Source: Microbacterium sp. 1S1
GTDB taxonomy: Bacteria > Actinomycetota > Actinomycetes > Actinomycetales > Microbacteriaceae
Assembly: GCF_008271365.1 (NCBI RefSeq)
Contig: NZ_CP043430.1
Coordinates: forward strand, 1,302,001-1,366,000
Length of the DNA: 64,000 nucleotides
Reading direction: 5' to 3'
Shown piece after piece: positions 40,689 through 51,300 of this stretch (position 1 is its first letter; each line of letters opens with the position of its first letter). The position numbers and the translations under genes are program-made. The notes beneath the pieces were generated by a model. The model did not search any database. It saw only the letters and a list, made by a program, of their open reading frames with translations, and was not told where the DNA came from.

Positions 40689-41606
40689 TCAGAGGGTGCG
40701 GCTGCGCGGCATGAGTCGCACCGGCGGCAGCGGGGGCGCGGGGATGCGCTGATCGTGCCCCTCGACGACGCCGAAACGGGAGGACGCGGACTCCCAGTCC
40801 TCGCGGGCGGCGGCGATCTCCTCGTGGGAGCGTCCGGCGAAGTTCCACCACATCACGACGTCGTCCTCGAAAGGCTCCCCGCCGAGGAGGAAGAGCAGCC
40901 CGCCCTCGCTGCTGGTGACCTCGACGCCGTCGCGGGAGTCGCCCAGGTAGAGCATGTCGTTCCGGGTCATGGCGTGCTCCGGTACCGCGGCGTCGCCCTC
41001 GACGAGAAGCAGCGCATGCTCCCACTCCGGCTGCAGCGGCAGGCGCACGGTGGTCCCCGCCGGGACGACGATCTCCGCCCCGACGATCGGCGTGTGCACG
41101 GTGGCGGGCGAGCGCACGCCCGCGAACTCGCCGAGCACCACGGTGGCCGTGGCGTCCGTGCCGGTCGCGGCCGGGAGCGTCGTCGTGGGCAGGTCGGTGT
41201 GCCGCTCGAAGCCGCCGTCGCCGTGGCGCGCCGAATCGGGGAGCACGACCCAGAACTGCAGCGCGTCCAGCGGCACCGGCCCGTCGCCGACGGAGTACTC
41301 CGAGTGTGAGATGCCGTTGCCGGCGGTCATGAGGTTCAGCTGGCCGCGCCGGAGGTCGGCATCGCTGCCCAACGAGTCACGGTGCCGGATCTCGCCGACG
41401 AGCGGCCAGGTCACCGTCTGCAGCCCGATGTGCGGGTGCGGCTCGACACGCATCCGGGTCTCGGCCGGGCCGAACCGGTCGAGGAAACACCATGCGCCGA
41501 TCGTGGGGAGGTTGCGATGCGGCAGCACCCGCAGCACCTCCATGCCGCGTACGCCGCCGAGCGGGACCGCCCGAGGCTCGAGGACGATGCGACGCTGCCC
41601 GATCAT
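40689..41606 (-). CDS. Pirin family protein
   Basis: 305 residues, bicupin. The N-terminal cupin carries the iron ligands HPHIGLQTVTW (two His) and the later GISHSEYS (His and Glu), so the metal site is complete; GEIRHRDSLGS lies between. Bacterial pirins include quercetin dioxygenases and redox-linked regulators; substrate unknown. The ATG overlaps the stop of the upstream acetyltransferase gene (ATGA), so the two are coupled. The extreme C-terminus is short and basic. Confidence 0.9.
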   Translation of the reverse strand: MIGQRRIVLEPRAVPLGGVRGMEVLRVLPHRNLPTIGAWCFLDRFGPAETRMRVEPHPHIGLQTVTWPLVGEIRHRDSLGSDADLRRGQLNLMTAGNGISHSEYSVGDGPVPLDALQFWVVLPDSARHGDGGFERHTDLPTTTLPAATGTDATATVVLGEFAGVRSPATVHTPIVGAEIVVPAGTTVRLPLQPEWEHALLLVEGDAAVPEHAMTRNDMLYLGDSRDGVEVTSSEGGLLFLLGGEPFEDDVVMWWNFAGRSHEEIAAAREDWESASSRFGVVEGHDQRIPAPPLPPVRLMPRSRTL

Positions 41607-41971
41607 TCCGCCCTGCCCGTGGGGTCCTCGCTCGCGCGCGTCGACTCTTCCTGCACCGGGAGGTCCTGCACCGCGCCGGGGCGCCGCGGCCAGCGGATCT
41701 CGGCACCGGGGACCTCGTGGGTCTGCAGGTACTTGGCGATGTACGGGCAGAGCGGCACGATCGCGTCGCCCGTCGAGGCGACGTCGGCCAACGCCGCCGC
41801 CGCCAGCTTCCCCGCGAGCCCCTGGCCCTGGAAGGCGGGGTCGATCTCCGTGTGCAGGAAGCGGATCGCACCGGGGCGGGTGTCGAACTCGGCGAACCCG
41901 GCCAGCACCTCATCGGAGTGGATCTCGTAGCGGGAGGCCTCGTCGTTGCGGGTCACGGTGATGTCGGTCAT
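41603..41971 (-). CDS. GNAT-like N-acetyltransferase, YjdJ/NAT-CG type
   Basis: 122 residues. The small single-motif GNAT fold (Acetyltransf_CG) shows RYEIHSDEVLAGFAEF, the FLHTEIDPAFQGQGLAGKLAA acetyl-CoA loop, and IVPLCPYIAKYLQTH with the conserved Cys-Pro-Tyr. The last ~25 residues (VQDLPVQEESTRASED) are an acidic extension. Protein or small-molecule substrate unknown. First gene of the pirin pair, divergent from recQ. Confidence 0.87.
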   Translation of the reverse strand: MTDITVTRNDEASRYEIHSDEVLAGFAEFDTRPGAIRFLHTEIDPAFQGQGLAGKLAAAALADVASTGDAIVPLCPYIAKYLQTHEVPGAEIRWPRRPGAVQDLPVQEESTRASEDPTGRAE

Positions 41972-42064
41972 CGGGGGTTCCTTCCGGCGTCTGAACCAAA
42001 CCTACGCCCGGGACCGGCGGTTCGGGCCTGTGGACGTGGCCGTGCCGCTGTCCGTCGGGGTGAT

Positions 42065-42070
42065 TACGCT
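42065..42070 (+). promoter_or_regulatory. -10 hexamer of a probable leaderless recQ transcript
   Basis: TACGCT ends 6 nt before the recQ ATG. GGAGGA fills the gap but touches the start codon directly, too close for a normal ribosome site, so leaderless initiation is the better explanation. Confidence 0.5.
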
Positions 42071-42076
42071 GGAGGA

Positions 42077-44098
42077 ATGCCGCACACTCCCCGTGACCCG
42101 TACGAAGGATGGGTCCCCGAGCTGGGTGCGGGGTCAGAGCAGCCGTGGGACGACGGGTGGGAGCCGACCGAGCCCCCGGAGCCCATGGACTGGGAGCCGC
42201 AGGGCCCGGGCTTCGAGCCGCCGCTCGACTGGGGTCCGGGGCCAGCGACCGCCGTCGCGCCAGCCGTCCGCCGTGCCGCACCGCGCCGGTTCCCGTCGGC
42301 GCGCGAGGCGCTGCACACGGTGTTCGGCTACGACGACTTCCGCGGCGATCAGGCCGCCATCGTCGAGCAGGTCATCGGGGGCGGTGACGCCGTCGTCCTC
42401 ATGCCCACGGGCGGTGGCAAGAGCATCACCTACCAGGTGCCCGCGCTCGTCCGCGAGGGCACCGGACTGGTGATCAGCCCGCTCATCGCCCTCATGCACG
42501 ACCAGGTCGACGCGCTGCGCGCCAACGGTGTGAACGCCGCGTACCTCAACTCCACCCAGTCGATCGAGGAGCGCCGCGAGGTCGAGCGCGCGTACGTCGC
42601 CGGGGAGCTCGACCTCGTCTACGTCGCACCGGAGCGACTGTCGAGCGCGCAGACGACGTCCCTCCTGCAGCGCGGCACGCTCAGCGTCATCGCGATCGAC
42701 GAGGCGCACTGCGTGTCGCAGTGGGGACACGACTTCCGACCCGACTACCTCGCGCTCGGCGACCTCGGCGAGCGATTCCCCGGCGTCCCGCGCATGGCCC
42801 TCACGGCCACCGCGACGCGGGCCACGCACAGGGAGCTCACGGAGCGCCTTCGTCTCGACACGGCGAAGCACTTCGTCGCGAGCTTCGACCGCCCGAACAT
42901 CCAGTACCGCATCGTCCCGAAGGTCGACCCCCGCAAACAGCTCGTCCAGTTCATCCGGTCGCAGCCGGAGGGGGCGGCGGGCATCGTGTACGCGCTCAGC
43001 CGCAAGTCCGTCGAGCAGACGGCGACCTATCTGTCCGCGCAGGGTCTCGACGCCCTGCCGTATCACGCGGGGCTGCCCGCCGAGGTGCGGGCGGCGAACC
43101 AGTCGCGCTTCCTCCGCGAGGACGGCGTGGTGATGGTGGCGACCATCGCGTTCGGCATGGGCATCGACAAGCCCGACGTGCGCTTCGTCGCCCACATCGA
43201 TCTGCCGAAGTCGGTCGAGGGGTACTACCAGGAGACCGGTCGCGCCGGCCGCGACGGCGAACCGTCCGTGGCGTGGATGGCCTACGGGCTCGGCGACGTC
43301 GTGCAGCAGCGCCGTCTCATCGACCAGAGCCCCGGCGACCGCACGTTCAAGATGCGGATGGGACAGCACCTCGACGCGATGCTCGCCCTCTGCGAGACCG
43401 TGGAGTGCCGGCGACAGAACCTCCTGGCGTACTTCGGACAGGACTCGCAGCCGTGCGGGAACTGCGACACCTGCCTGGATGACACGGCGACCTTCGACGG
43501 TCTCGTCCCGGCGCAGAAGCTGCTGTCCACGATCGTGCGCCTCAAGCGTGAGCGCAATCAGGCCTTCGGTGCGGGCCACCTCATCGACATCCTTCGCGGG
43601 GCATCGACCGAGCGCATCCGCCAGCAGCGGCACGATTCGCTCGCGACCTACGGCATCGGCGCCGACCTCTCCGACCAGGACTGGCGGAGCGTGGTGCGTC
43701 AGCTCCTCGCCCGGGGCATCCTCGTGGCGCAGGGCGACTACGGCACGCTGGCCCCCGGGGAGGCGGCCGCCGGCGTGCTGCGCGGCGAGACTCCGGTGCC
43801 GCTTCGGAAGGACACCATCGGGCGTTCGTCGTCGCCGGCTCGCGCGCGGAAGGCGAGTGCCGCCGACACGCTCGACGCCGGCGACCGCGAACTGTTCGAG
43901 GCGCTCCGTTCCTGGCGCGCCGAGACGGCGCGGGAGCAGGGTGTCCCGGCGTACATCGTCTTCGGCGACGCGACGCTGCGCGCTCTCGCCGAGCATCGCC
44001 CGGCCTCGCATGCCGATCTCGACGGCATCACCGGGATCGGGGCCAAGAAGCGTGAGGCCTACGGCGACGGCATCCTCGCCGTGATCGCCGCGTCCTGA
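42077..44098 (+). CDS. recQ: ATP-dependent DNA helicase RecQ
   Basis: 673 residues. A 75-residue acidic, Trp/Pro-rich N-terminal extension (PWDDGWEPTEPPEPMDWEP) precedes the core, which is unusual. Helicase motifs follow: F..FRGDQ (motif 0), MPTGGGKS (Walker A), DEAHCVSQWGHDFRPDY, ATATRATHREL, and ETGRAGRDGEP. The RQC zinc-binding Cys residues are present (CRRQNLL..., CGNCDTC), and an HRDC domain ends the protein (RELFEALRSWRAETA onward). It unwinds DNA during recombination and repair. The ATG at 42077 is chosen; larger upstream frames overlap the GNAT gene. Confidence 0.93.
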   Translation: MPHTPRDPYEGWVPELGAGSEQPWDDGWEPTEPPEPMDWEPQGPGFEPPLDWGPGPATAVAPAVRRAAPRRFPSAREALHTVFGYDDFRGDQAAIVEQVIGGGDAVVLMPTGGGKSITYQVPALVREGTGLVISPLIALMHDQVDALRANGVNAAYLNSTQSIEERREVERAYVAGELDLVYVAPERLSSAQTTSLLQRGTLSVIAIDEAHCVSQWGHDFRPDYLALGDLGERFPGVPRMALTATATRATHRELTERLRLDTAKHFVASFDRPNIQYRIVPKVDPRKQLVQFIRSQPEGAAGIVYALSRKSVEQTATYLSAQGLDALPYHAGLPAEVRAANQSRFLREDGVVMVATIAFGMGIDKPDVRFVAHIDLPKSVEGYYQETGRAGRDGEPSVAWMAYGLGDVVQQRRLIDQSPGDRTFKMRMGQHLDAMLALCETVECRRQNLLAYFGQDSQPCGNCDTCLDDTATFDGLVPAQKLLSTIVRLKRERNQAFGAGHLIDILRGASTERIRQQRHDSLATYGIGADLSDQDWRSVVRQLLARGILVAQGDYGTLAPGEAAAGVLRGETPVPLRKDTIGRSSSPARARKASAADTLDAGDRELFEALRSWRAETAREQGVPAYIVFGDATLRALAEHRPASHADLDGITGIGAKKREAYGDGILAVIAAS

Positions 44099-44117
44099 CG
44101 CTCTCTGCGCCGCCCCA

Positions 44118-44189
44118 CCCCTTTCCGTGGGAGCCACCCCTCTGCGGACGCCCGCAACGGGCCGGGACGCACGGAAGGGGGTGGGTCGA
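44118..44189. repeat. Dispersed 72-bp palindromic repeat, copy B
   Basis: Matches 4793-4863 with about 75% identity and one indel. The ends pair: CCACCCCTTTCCGTG (from 44114) with CACGGAAGGGGGTGG. It lies 20 bp after recQ and may act as its terminator. The remaining 44190-44342 shows only an AGAGGA ribosome site at the end. Confidence 0.65.
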
Positions 44190-44342
44190 CGGGCCGGCCG
44201 AGGCGGAAGCTGTCGCGAGCCGACAATGAGGGGCGCGGACGGGGCGGCCAGGCATTGGAGGGTGTGGACAGGGGACTTCGTGTCGTTTTGTCGCACACCT
44301 ACCATGAAGGCATCCACCTTCGTCTCTCCGAGAGGAATGCTC

Positions 44343-46406
44343 ATGGTCGACGCCGCCGTCCGCCCTTCGACGACACCTGACCCGCGCGAGAGCGCGACCG
44401 CCCCGCGGATCGATGTCGCCCGCCTGAACGACGCCCTGATGGGCACCTGGGGCGACGTGCGCCGCCAGGCCCGCGAGATGATCAAGGACTCCGCGTTCTG
44501 GCGGAAGGACGAGCTCGGCAAGGACGACCACCGCGAGCGCGTCCTCAGCCAGCTCCACCTGCTCGTCGACAACAAGGCCGTGCACCGGGCGTTCCCGAAG
44601 CGCTTCGGCGGCGAGGAGAACAACGGTGGCAACATCGCCGGGTTCGAGGAGCTCGTGGCCGCCGACCCGAGCCTGCAGATCAAGTCGGGCGTGCAGTGGG
44701 GACTCTTCGGCTCCGCGATCCTCCAGCTCGGCACGAAGGAGCACCACGACACCTGGCTCCCCGGTGTCATGGACCTGTCGATCCCCGGCGCGTTCGCGAT
44801 GACGGAGATCGGTCACGGCTCCGACGTCGCCGCGGTCGGCACCACGGCGACCTACGACCCGGAGACGGAGGAGTTCGTCATCCATACGCCGTTCCGGGGC
44901 GCGACGAAGGAGTACCTCGGCAACGCGGCGCTGCACGGCGTCGCGGCCACGGTCTTCGCCCAGCTCATCACCAACGGCGTCAATCACGGCGTGCACTGCT
45001 TCTACGTGCCCCTGCGTGGTGAGGATGGCGTGGACCTTCCCGGCATCGGCCGCGAGGACGACGGCCTCAAGGGCGGGCTCAACGGCATCGACAACGGGCG
45101 CCTCTCGTTCGATCACGTGCGCATCCCGCGCACGAACCTGCTGAACCGCTACGGCGACGTCGCCGCCGACGGCACCTACTCCAGCGCGATCGACAGCCCC
45201 GGCCGCCGCTTCTTCACGATGCTGGGCACTCTCGTGCAGGGACGGGTCTCACTCGACGGCGCCGCCTCCTGGGCGTCCGCCCTCGGCCTCCACATCGCGA
45301 TCACCTACGCCACGCAGCGGCGCCAGTTCGACGGAGCGGACGGCCAGGAGGTCGTGCTCATGGACTACGGCAAGCACCAGCGCCGCCTGCTCCCGCGCCT
45401 CGCCACGACCTACGCGCAGATCTTCGCGCACGACGAGTTCCTGCAGAAGTTCGACGGCGTCTTCTCCGGTCGCACCGACACCCCGGACGACCGTGAGGAC
45501 CTCGAGACCCTGGCGGCGGCACTCAAGCCGCTGTCGACCTGGCACGCGCTCGACACGCTGCAGGAAGCACGCGAGGCCTGCGGCGGCGCCGGCTTCATGT
45601 TCGAGAACCGTCTGGTCGGACTCCGCCAGGACCTCGACATCTACGTCACCTTCGAGGGCGACAACAACGTCCTGCTGCAGCTCGTCGGCAAGCGGCTGCT
45701 GACCGACTACGCGAAGCAGTTCCAGGGCAAGGACGCCGCGGCGCTCGCCCGGTACGCCGTCGGCATGACCGCCGGCAAGGTGTTCCACGGTGCCGGACTC
45801 CGTCAGCTCGGCCAGGCGGTGACCGACTTCGGTCAGGTCGCCCGTTCGGTGGAGCGCGGACTGCGCGAGGAGCAGCAGCACGACCTCCTCGCGGGGCGTG
45901 TGCAGCAAATGGTCGCCGACATCGCGACCCGCCTGCGCGCCGCCGGGAAGGACAAGACGCTCGGAGCGCGGCTGTTCAACGAGAACCAGGCCGAGCTCAT
46001 CGAGGCGGCCAGGGCGCACGGCGAGCTTCTCCAGTGGGAGGCCTTCACCGACGCCGTCCACGTGATGGACGACGCCGAGACGAAGAAGGTCATGACCTGG
46101 CTGCGCGACCTCTTCGGCCTGCAGCTCATCGAGAAGCACCTCGCCTGGCACCTCATCCACGGCCGGCTGTCCACCCAGCGAGCCGCGGCCGTGTCGAGCT
46201 ACATCGACCGGCTGTGCGCCCGACTGCGTCCGTACGCACTCGACCTCGTCGATGCATTCGGCTACCAGCCCGAGCACGTGCGAGCACCGATCGCGAGCGG
46301 TGCGGAGAAGCAGCGGCAGGACGAGGCCCGTGCGTACTACGCCGAGCTCGAAGCCTCCGGTCAGGCCCCGGTGCTGGAGAAGGTCCTCAAGCGACAGAAG
46401 CGCTGA
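44343..46406 (+). CDS. Acyl-CoA oxidase-like / acyl-CoA dehydrogenase fusion
   Basis: 687 residues, with an N-terminal acyl-CoA dehydrogenase fold ([52 protein letters not shown]) and the C-terminal ACOX domain of acyl-CoA oxidases. The oxidase-type catalytic Glu is present in [12 protein letters not shown]. In actinobacteria such proteins can act as oxidase (making hydrogen peroxide) or dehydrogenase in beta-oxidation. ATG at 44343 is chosen because AGAGGA lies 6 nt upstream; an in-frame ATG at 44337 sits directly on that site. Followed 55 bp later by an alcohol dehydrogenase gene. Confidence 0.9.
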   Translation: MVDAAVRPSTTPDPRESATAPRIDVARLNDALMGTWGDVRRQAREMIKDSAFWRKDELGKDDHRERVLSQLHLLVDNKAVHRAFPKRFGGEENNGGNIAGFEELVAADPSLQIKSGVQWGLFGSAILQLGTKEHHDTWLPGVMDLSIPGAFAMTEIGHGSDVAAVGTTATYDPETEEFVIHTPFRGATKEYLGNAALHGVAATVFAQLITNGVNHGVHCFYVPLRGEDGVDLPGIGREDDGLKGGLNGIDNGRLSFDHVRIPRTNLLNRYGDVAADGTYSSAIDSPGRRFFTMLGTLVQGRVSLDGAASWASALGLHIAITYATQRRQFDGADGQEVVLMDYGKHQRRLLPRLATTYAQIFAHDEFLQKFDGVFSGRTDTPDDREDLETLAAALKPLSTWHALDTLQEAREACGGAGFMFENRLVGLRQDLDIYVTFEGDNNVLLQLVGKRLLTDYAKQFQGKDAAALARYAVGMTAGKVFHGAGLRQLGQAVTDFGQVARSVERGLREEQQHDLLAGRVQQMVADIATRLRAAGKDKTLGARLFNENQAELIEAARAHGELLQWEAFTDAVHVMDDAETKKVMTWLRDLFGLQLIEKHLAWHLIHGRLSTQRAAAVSSYIDRLCARLRPYALDLVDAFGYQPEHVRAPIASGAEKQRQDEARAYYAELEASGQAPVLEKVLKRQKR

Positions 46407-46461
46407 GCGGATTCATCGGCGGGGGCGGATAGTCTCGGCGGGTACCGACCCGAGGAGCACC

Positions 46462-47508
46462 ATGTCGACCGTCAACGCCTACGCCGCCCCCGCCGAAGCA
46501 GCCCCGCTGGAGAAGACCGTCATCGAGCGGCGGGAGCTGGGCCCGCACGACGTCCTCATCGACATCGCCTTCGCCGGCATCTGCCACTCCGACATCCACA
46601 CCGTCCGCGGCGACTGGGGTCCGCAGCAGTACCCGCTCGCCCCGGGACACGAGATCACCGGAACCGTCGCCGCGGTGGGGGCTGAGGTCACGAAGCACGC
46701 CCTCGGCGACCGCGTCGGCGTCGGCTGCCTCGTGAACTCGTGCCGGGAGTGCGTGTACTGCCTCCGCGGCGACGAGCAGTTCTGCACGCAGGGCGCGGTC
46801 GGCACCTACGGGGCGGTCGACCGCGACGGCACGATCACCCAGGGCGGCTACTCGCAGCAGGTCGTCGTCACCGAGGACTTCGTGCTGCGCATCCCTGACG
46901 CCCTCCCCCTGGACGCGGCGGCTCCGCTGCTGTGCGCTGGCATCACCACGTACTCGCCGCTGCGGCACTGGAAGGTCGGACCCGGCTCGCGCGTCGCGGT
47001 GGTCGGGCTCGGCGGCCTCGGCCACATGGGCGTGCAGATCGCGCATGCCCTCGGCGCGGAGGTGACGGTGCTGTCGCAGACCCTCGCGAAGCAGGACGAC
47101 GGTCTCCGCCTCGGCGCCGACCGTTACTTCGCCACGGGCGACCGCGACACCTTCCGGGAGCTTCGCGGTTCCTTCGACGTGATCCTCAACACCGTGAGTG
47201 CCGTCATCGACCTCCGCTCCTACCTCGGGCTGCTCGACGTAGACGGCACCATCGTGTGCGTCGGTGCTCCGGCGGAGGCCCTCGCCCTGAATGCGGGGTC
47301 GCTGATCGCCGGGCGACGCTCCATCGCCGGCTCCAACATCGGGGGCATCCGGGAGACCCAGGAGATGCTCGACTTCTGCGCCGCACACGGCATCACCGCG
47401 CAGATCGAGGTCATCCCCGCGTCGGGGATCAACGAGGCGTACGAGCGTGTCCTCGCGTCCGACGTCCGTTACCGGTTCGTCATCGACGCCGCCACCTTCG
47501 CCGACTGA
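46462..47508 (+). CDS. Zinc-dependent alcohol dehydrogenase, CAD/YahK type
   Basis: 348 residues of the cinnamyl-alcohol-dehydrogenase branch. Catalytic zinc ligands C41 (GICHSDI), H63 (GHE) and C158; structural zinc Cys 94, 97, 100 and 108 ([16 protein letters not shown]); nucleotide-binding GLGGLG at 182-187, with Ser/Gln-Thr after the second strand favouring NADP(H). Such enzymes reduce a broad range of aldehydes. CGAGGAG precedes the ATG. The gene follows the acyl-CoA oxidase gene in the same direction but may have its own promoter. Confidence 0.92.
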   Translation: MSTVNAYAAPAEAAPLEKTVIERRELGPHDVLIDIAFAGICHSDIHTVRGDWGPQQYPLAPGHEITGTVAAVGAEVTKHALGDRVGVGCLVNSCRECVYCLRGDEQFCTQGAVGTYGAVDRDGTITQGGYSQQVVVTEDFVLRIPDALPLDAAAPLLCAGITTYSPLRHWKVGPGSRVAVVGLGGLGHMGVQIAHALGAEVTVLSQTLAKQDDGLRLGADRYFATGDRDTFRELRGSFDVILNTVSAVIDLRSYLGLLDVDGTIVCVGAPAEALALNAGSLIAGRRSIAGSNIGGIRETQEMLDFCAAHGITAQIEVIPASGINEAYERVLASDVRYRFVIDAATFAD

Positions 47509-47675
47509 CGCGTCCCCTCGCGGCTCTCCCGCCTCGGGACCGAGGGAGTTCGCGGTTCGGGATGAAAGACGTGCGTGTGGATGGCCCGTCGGGTGGGCTA
47601 TCGATCCCGCACCCCTGCAGGGAGGAAGGGAAGAGGGGAGAGGGGAGGGTCGGTGGAGGCGGCTACGGTGAGGGC

Positions 47676-48245
47676 ATGACCTCGCTCCTCACGGGCCCTG
47701 ATGGCCGCGTCCGCTGCGCCTGGGTGGGCGACGACGCCGAGTACCGCCGGTATCACGACGAAGAGTGGGGCACCCCCCTGCACGGCGATCGCGCGCTGTT
47801 CGAGAAGATGGCGCTCGAGGGATTCCAGGCGGGGCTGTCCTGGATCACGATCCTGCGGAAGCGCCCGCGGTTCCGCGAAGTGTTCGCCGGATTCGAGCCT
47901 GAGCGGGTGGCGGCGTTCGACGAGGGCGACGTGGAGAGGCTGATGACCGACACCGGGATCATCCGCAATCGCGCCAAGATCCTCGCGACGATCGGGAACG
48001 CGCGCATCGTGCAGGAGCTCGCCGACGGGGAGCTGGACGCGCTCATGTGGTCGTTCGCCCCGGAGCCGACGGGAGTCCGGCCGGCGACCTTCGCCGACGT
48101 GCCGGCCGTCACTCCGGAGTCGACCGCACTGAGCAAGGAGCTTCGGCGACGGGGCTTCCGTTTCGTGGGGCCGACGACCATGTACGCGCTGATGCAGTCC
48201 GCGGGCATGGTGGACGACCACATCGCGGGGTGCTGGCGCGCATGA
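47676..48245 (+). CDS. tag: DNA-3-methyladenine glycosylase I
   Basis: 189 residues. The Tag family signature is complete: zinc ligands in VRCAWVG (Cys) and YHDEEWG (His) near the N-terminus and HIAGC (His, Cys) at the C-terminus, and the alkyl-base pocket EGFQAGLSW. It removes 3-methyladenine from DNA. The ATG at 47676 lies 6 nt after TACGGT (47664-47669), so the mRNA is probably leaderless. A purine-rich stretch (47622-47655) precedes it. Longer upstream frames overlap the alcohol dehydrogenase gene. Confidence 0.93.
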   Translation: MTSLLTGPDGRVRCAWVGDDAEYRRYHDEEWGTPLHGDRALFEKMALEGFQAGLSWITILRKRPRFREVFAGFEPERVAAFDEGDVERLMTDTGIIRNRAKILATIGNARIVQELADGELDALMWSFAPEPTGVRPATFADVPAVTPESTALSKELRRRGFRFVGPTTMYALMQSAGMVDDHIAGCWRA

Positions 48246-48255
48246 CCCGCGCGGT

Positions 48256-48275
48256 GATGGGGAAACCTCCCCATC
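48256..48275 (+). terminator. Weak hairpin after tag
   Basis: GATGGGG and CCCCATC arms with a 6-nt loop lie 10 bp after the tag stop codon. A short stem without T-run; it may separate tag from the large operon that follows. Confidence 0.4.
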
Positions 48276-48374
48276 GAGCGATATTCCGGTACGTGGTTAG
48301 GATGTACGGGAGTTCCGTGGGCCATCGTGCCGCGGTGGAGTCAGAGGGATGTTGACCCTGGGGGGGAACCGGGA

Positions 48375-51300
48375 ATGAAGGCGCTGTCCTGGATGCGGGC
48401 GCGACCCAAGACGCTGGCGTCCGCCGCCGGCGTGACCGTGGGCGTCATCGCGCTCACCACGATGGCCTTCACCTACGAGGGGTTCCCGACCACCAAGGTC
48501 GACCTCAACGACGGCGGCGTCTGGATCACGAAGACGTCGAGCCTGCTCGTCGGGCACTTCAACCACGAGTCGACGGTCCTGGACGGCGGTCTGCGTACGA
48601 CCAGTGAGGACTACGACATCCTGCAGGATGCGTCGAACGTGCTCGTCGTCGACGAGAGCGCGTCCACCGTGACCGCGGTCGACCCGGCCCGCGTCTCCCT
48701 CGGCGACTCCACCCTCATCCCCTCCAACGCCAAGGTCGCCCTCGGTGGCGACACCGCCGCCATCCTCGACCAGGACTCGGGCGATCTGTGGGTCGTGCCG
48801 GTGGAGGGCATCGCGTCGTTCGCGATCGAGGCCGCCGAACCCGTCGTCGAGCTGGGGGACGACTCCGACGTGACCGTCGCGCAGGACGGCACCGTCTTCG
48901 GCCTGTCCGGCGAGCGCGGCGAGGTCGTCACGGTGCCCGTCGACAACGAGGGCGCCCCCGGCGAGCCGTCCGCGGCGTCGGTCGGCGAGCTCGACGTGAG
49001 CGAGCGCCCCTCCATCACGGCCGTCGGCCGCACCCCGGTCGTGCTCGATCCGGCGGCGGGCGTCGTCACGTCGCCCGGCGGCTTCCGCACCGAGGTCGCG
49101 AACGTGGCCGACGCGGTGCTGCAGCATGCCTCGGCCGAGACCGACGCGGTGGCGCTGGCGACCCCGTCGGCCCTGGTCAGCGTGCCGCTGGACGGCAGCG
49201 AGCCGCAGGAGACCTCCGCCGGCGGCGAGGGGACCGCTGCGGCCCCGGTCTGGCTGCGCGGCTGCACCTACGGAGCCTGGGCCGGCTCGGCGACGTTCAT
49301 CCGCGAGTGCCCGGGCGACGGCGACGACGTGAACGCGCCGATCGACGGGGCCGAGGACTCGTCCAGCCTCACCTTCCGGGTGAACCGCGACGTCATCATC
49401 CTCAACGACGCGGTCGGCGGTGCCGCCTGGCTCGCCAACGAGAGCCTGCAGCGCGTCGACAACTGGAACGACCTCACGCCGCCGGAAGGCGAGACGGAGA
49501 ACCAGGAGGACTCGACGGAGGAGACGGTCGAGACCACCCTCCCCGAGCGCAGCGAAGAGAACACACCGCCGATCGCCGAGGACGATTCCTACGGCGTGCG
49601 ACCGGGGGCGACGACGCTGCTGCCGGTTCTGGACAACGACAACGACCCCGACGGCGACGTGCTGGTGGCGGCCCTCGCGGAGGCACAGCCGTCCATCGGG
49701 ACGGTGCAGCCGATCAACAACGGTGGCTCGCTGCAGATCGCGGTGGACGAGAACGCCTCCGGCACCGCGAGCTTCACCTACGAGGTCGACGACGGCCGCA
49801 AGGGCAAGGACACGGCGGTGGTCACGCTCACCGTGCGGGACTGGAGCGAGAACAAGGCCCCCGAGCCGAAGCGGAAGACGTCGCTGGCGGTGGAGACCGG
49901 CGGCACGATCTCGTACAACATCCTCCCGGACTGGATCGATCCGGACGGCGACGACATCTACCTGAAGGAAGTGGTCGCCGCCCCCGGAGACGAGGTGGAC
50001 TTCAGCCGCGACGGTCAGATGACGTACAAGGCCACCGCGAGCCTGCAGGGCCGCAAGGACATCATGGTCACGGTCGCCGACGCCTCGGGCGAAGTGGGCA
50101 CGGCGTCGATCGCGCTCGACGTGCGGCCGCAGGGCTCGACGAGCCCGAAGACGAACGCCGATCACGTGGTGACCCACGCCGGTGAGCAGGTCACCGTCGC
50201 GCCCCTCACGAACGACACGAGCACGAGCCGGGAGCAGCTCCGCCTGACCCGTGTGCTGGAGACCCCCGGGGCGACCATCGAGCCGAACACCCCGAACAAG
50301 ACGTTCACGTTCATGGCCCCGAACCCCGGGGTGTACTACGTGCAGTACCAGGTGTCCACCGGGCCGAAGAACGGCGAGGGGCTCGTGCGCGTCGACGTGA
50401 TGCCGGAGTCCGAGAACGACCTGCCCCCGGTCGCGGTCCGCGACGTGGCGCTGCTCCCCACGGGAGGTGACGTGCTGCTCGGCGTGCTCAACAACGACAC
50501 CGATCCCGCGGGCGGCATCCTCGTCGTGCAGTCCGTGTCGATGGACCCGAGCACCGGCATCTCGGTCTCCGTGCTCAACCACGAGACCCTCCGCATCACC
50601 GACCAGGGAGCGCTGGACGAGCCCGTCCGCATCGGCTACCGCATCTCGAACGGCTCGAAGTCGGCGGACGGCGAGGTGGTGGTGATCCCGATCCCCGCTC
50701 CGGACGAGATCCTGCCGCCGATCGCGAACCCGGACACGGCGACCGTCCGGACGGGCGACGTCGTGACCATCCCCGTGCTCGACAACGACTCGCACCCGAG
50801 CGACGACGTGATGCACGTCGAGCCCGAGCTCGTGGAGACGGTGGACCCCGACGACGGGGAGGCGTTCGTGTCGCAGGATACGGTGCGCTTCAAGGCCGGC
50901 TCCGAGGCGAAGACCGTCTACCTCACCTACGAGGTCTCCGACTCGCGGCAGCAGAAGGCCGCCGGATACGTCACGATCCAGATCCTGCCCGTCGACGAGG
51001 AGACCAACGCGGCGCCCCGTCCCAAGGACCTCACCGCCCGCGCCCTCGCCGGCAGCGACGTGGACATCGCGGTGCCGCTGGACGGGATCGACACGGACGG
51101 CGACTCGGTCGAGCTGCTCGGCATCGATTCGAGCCCGACCAAGGGTCGCATCACGACGGTCGGGCCCAACTACTTCACGTACGAGGCAGGCACAGACGCG
51201 TCCGGAGTCGACTCGTTCACCTATCGCGTGCGCGACCGCCTCGGCAAGGAGGGCGTCGCCACCATCCGTGTCGGCATCGCTCCCGCCGAGCAGGTCAACC

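Noticed and set aside
39739..41025. Minus-strand open frame of 428 codons across the minisatellite, with Ala-Leu-Pro-Arg-Gly-Gln repeats
   Set aside because: The repeats follow from the 18-bp DNA unit; no ribosome site or domain, and the frame overlaps pirin and the symporter.
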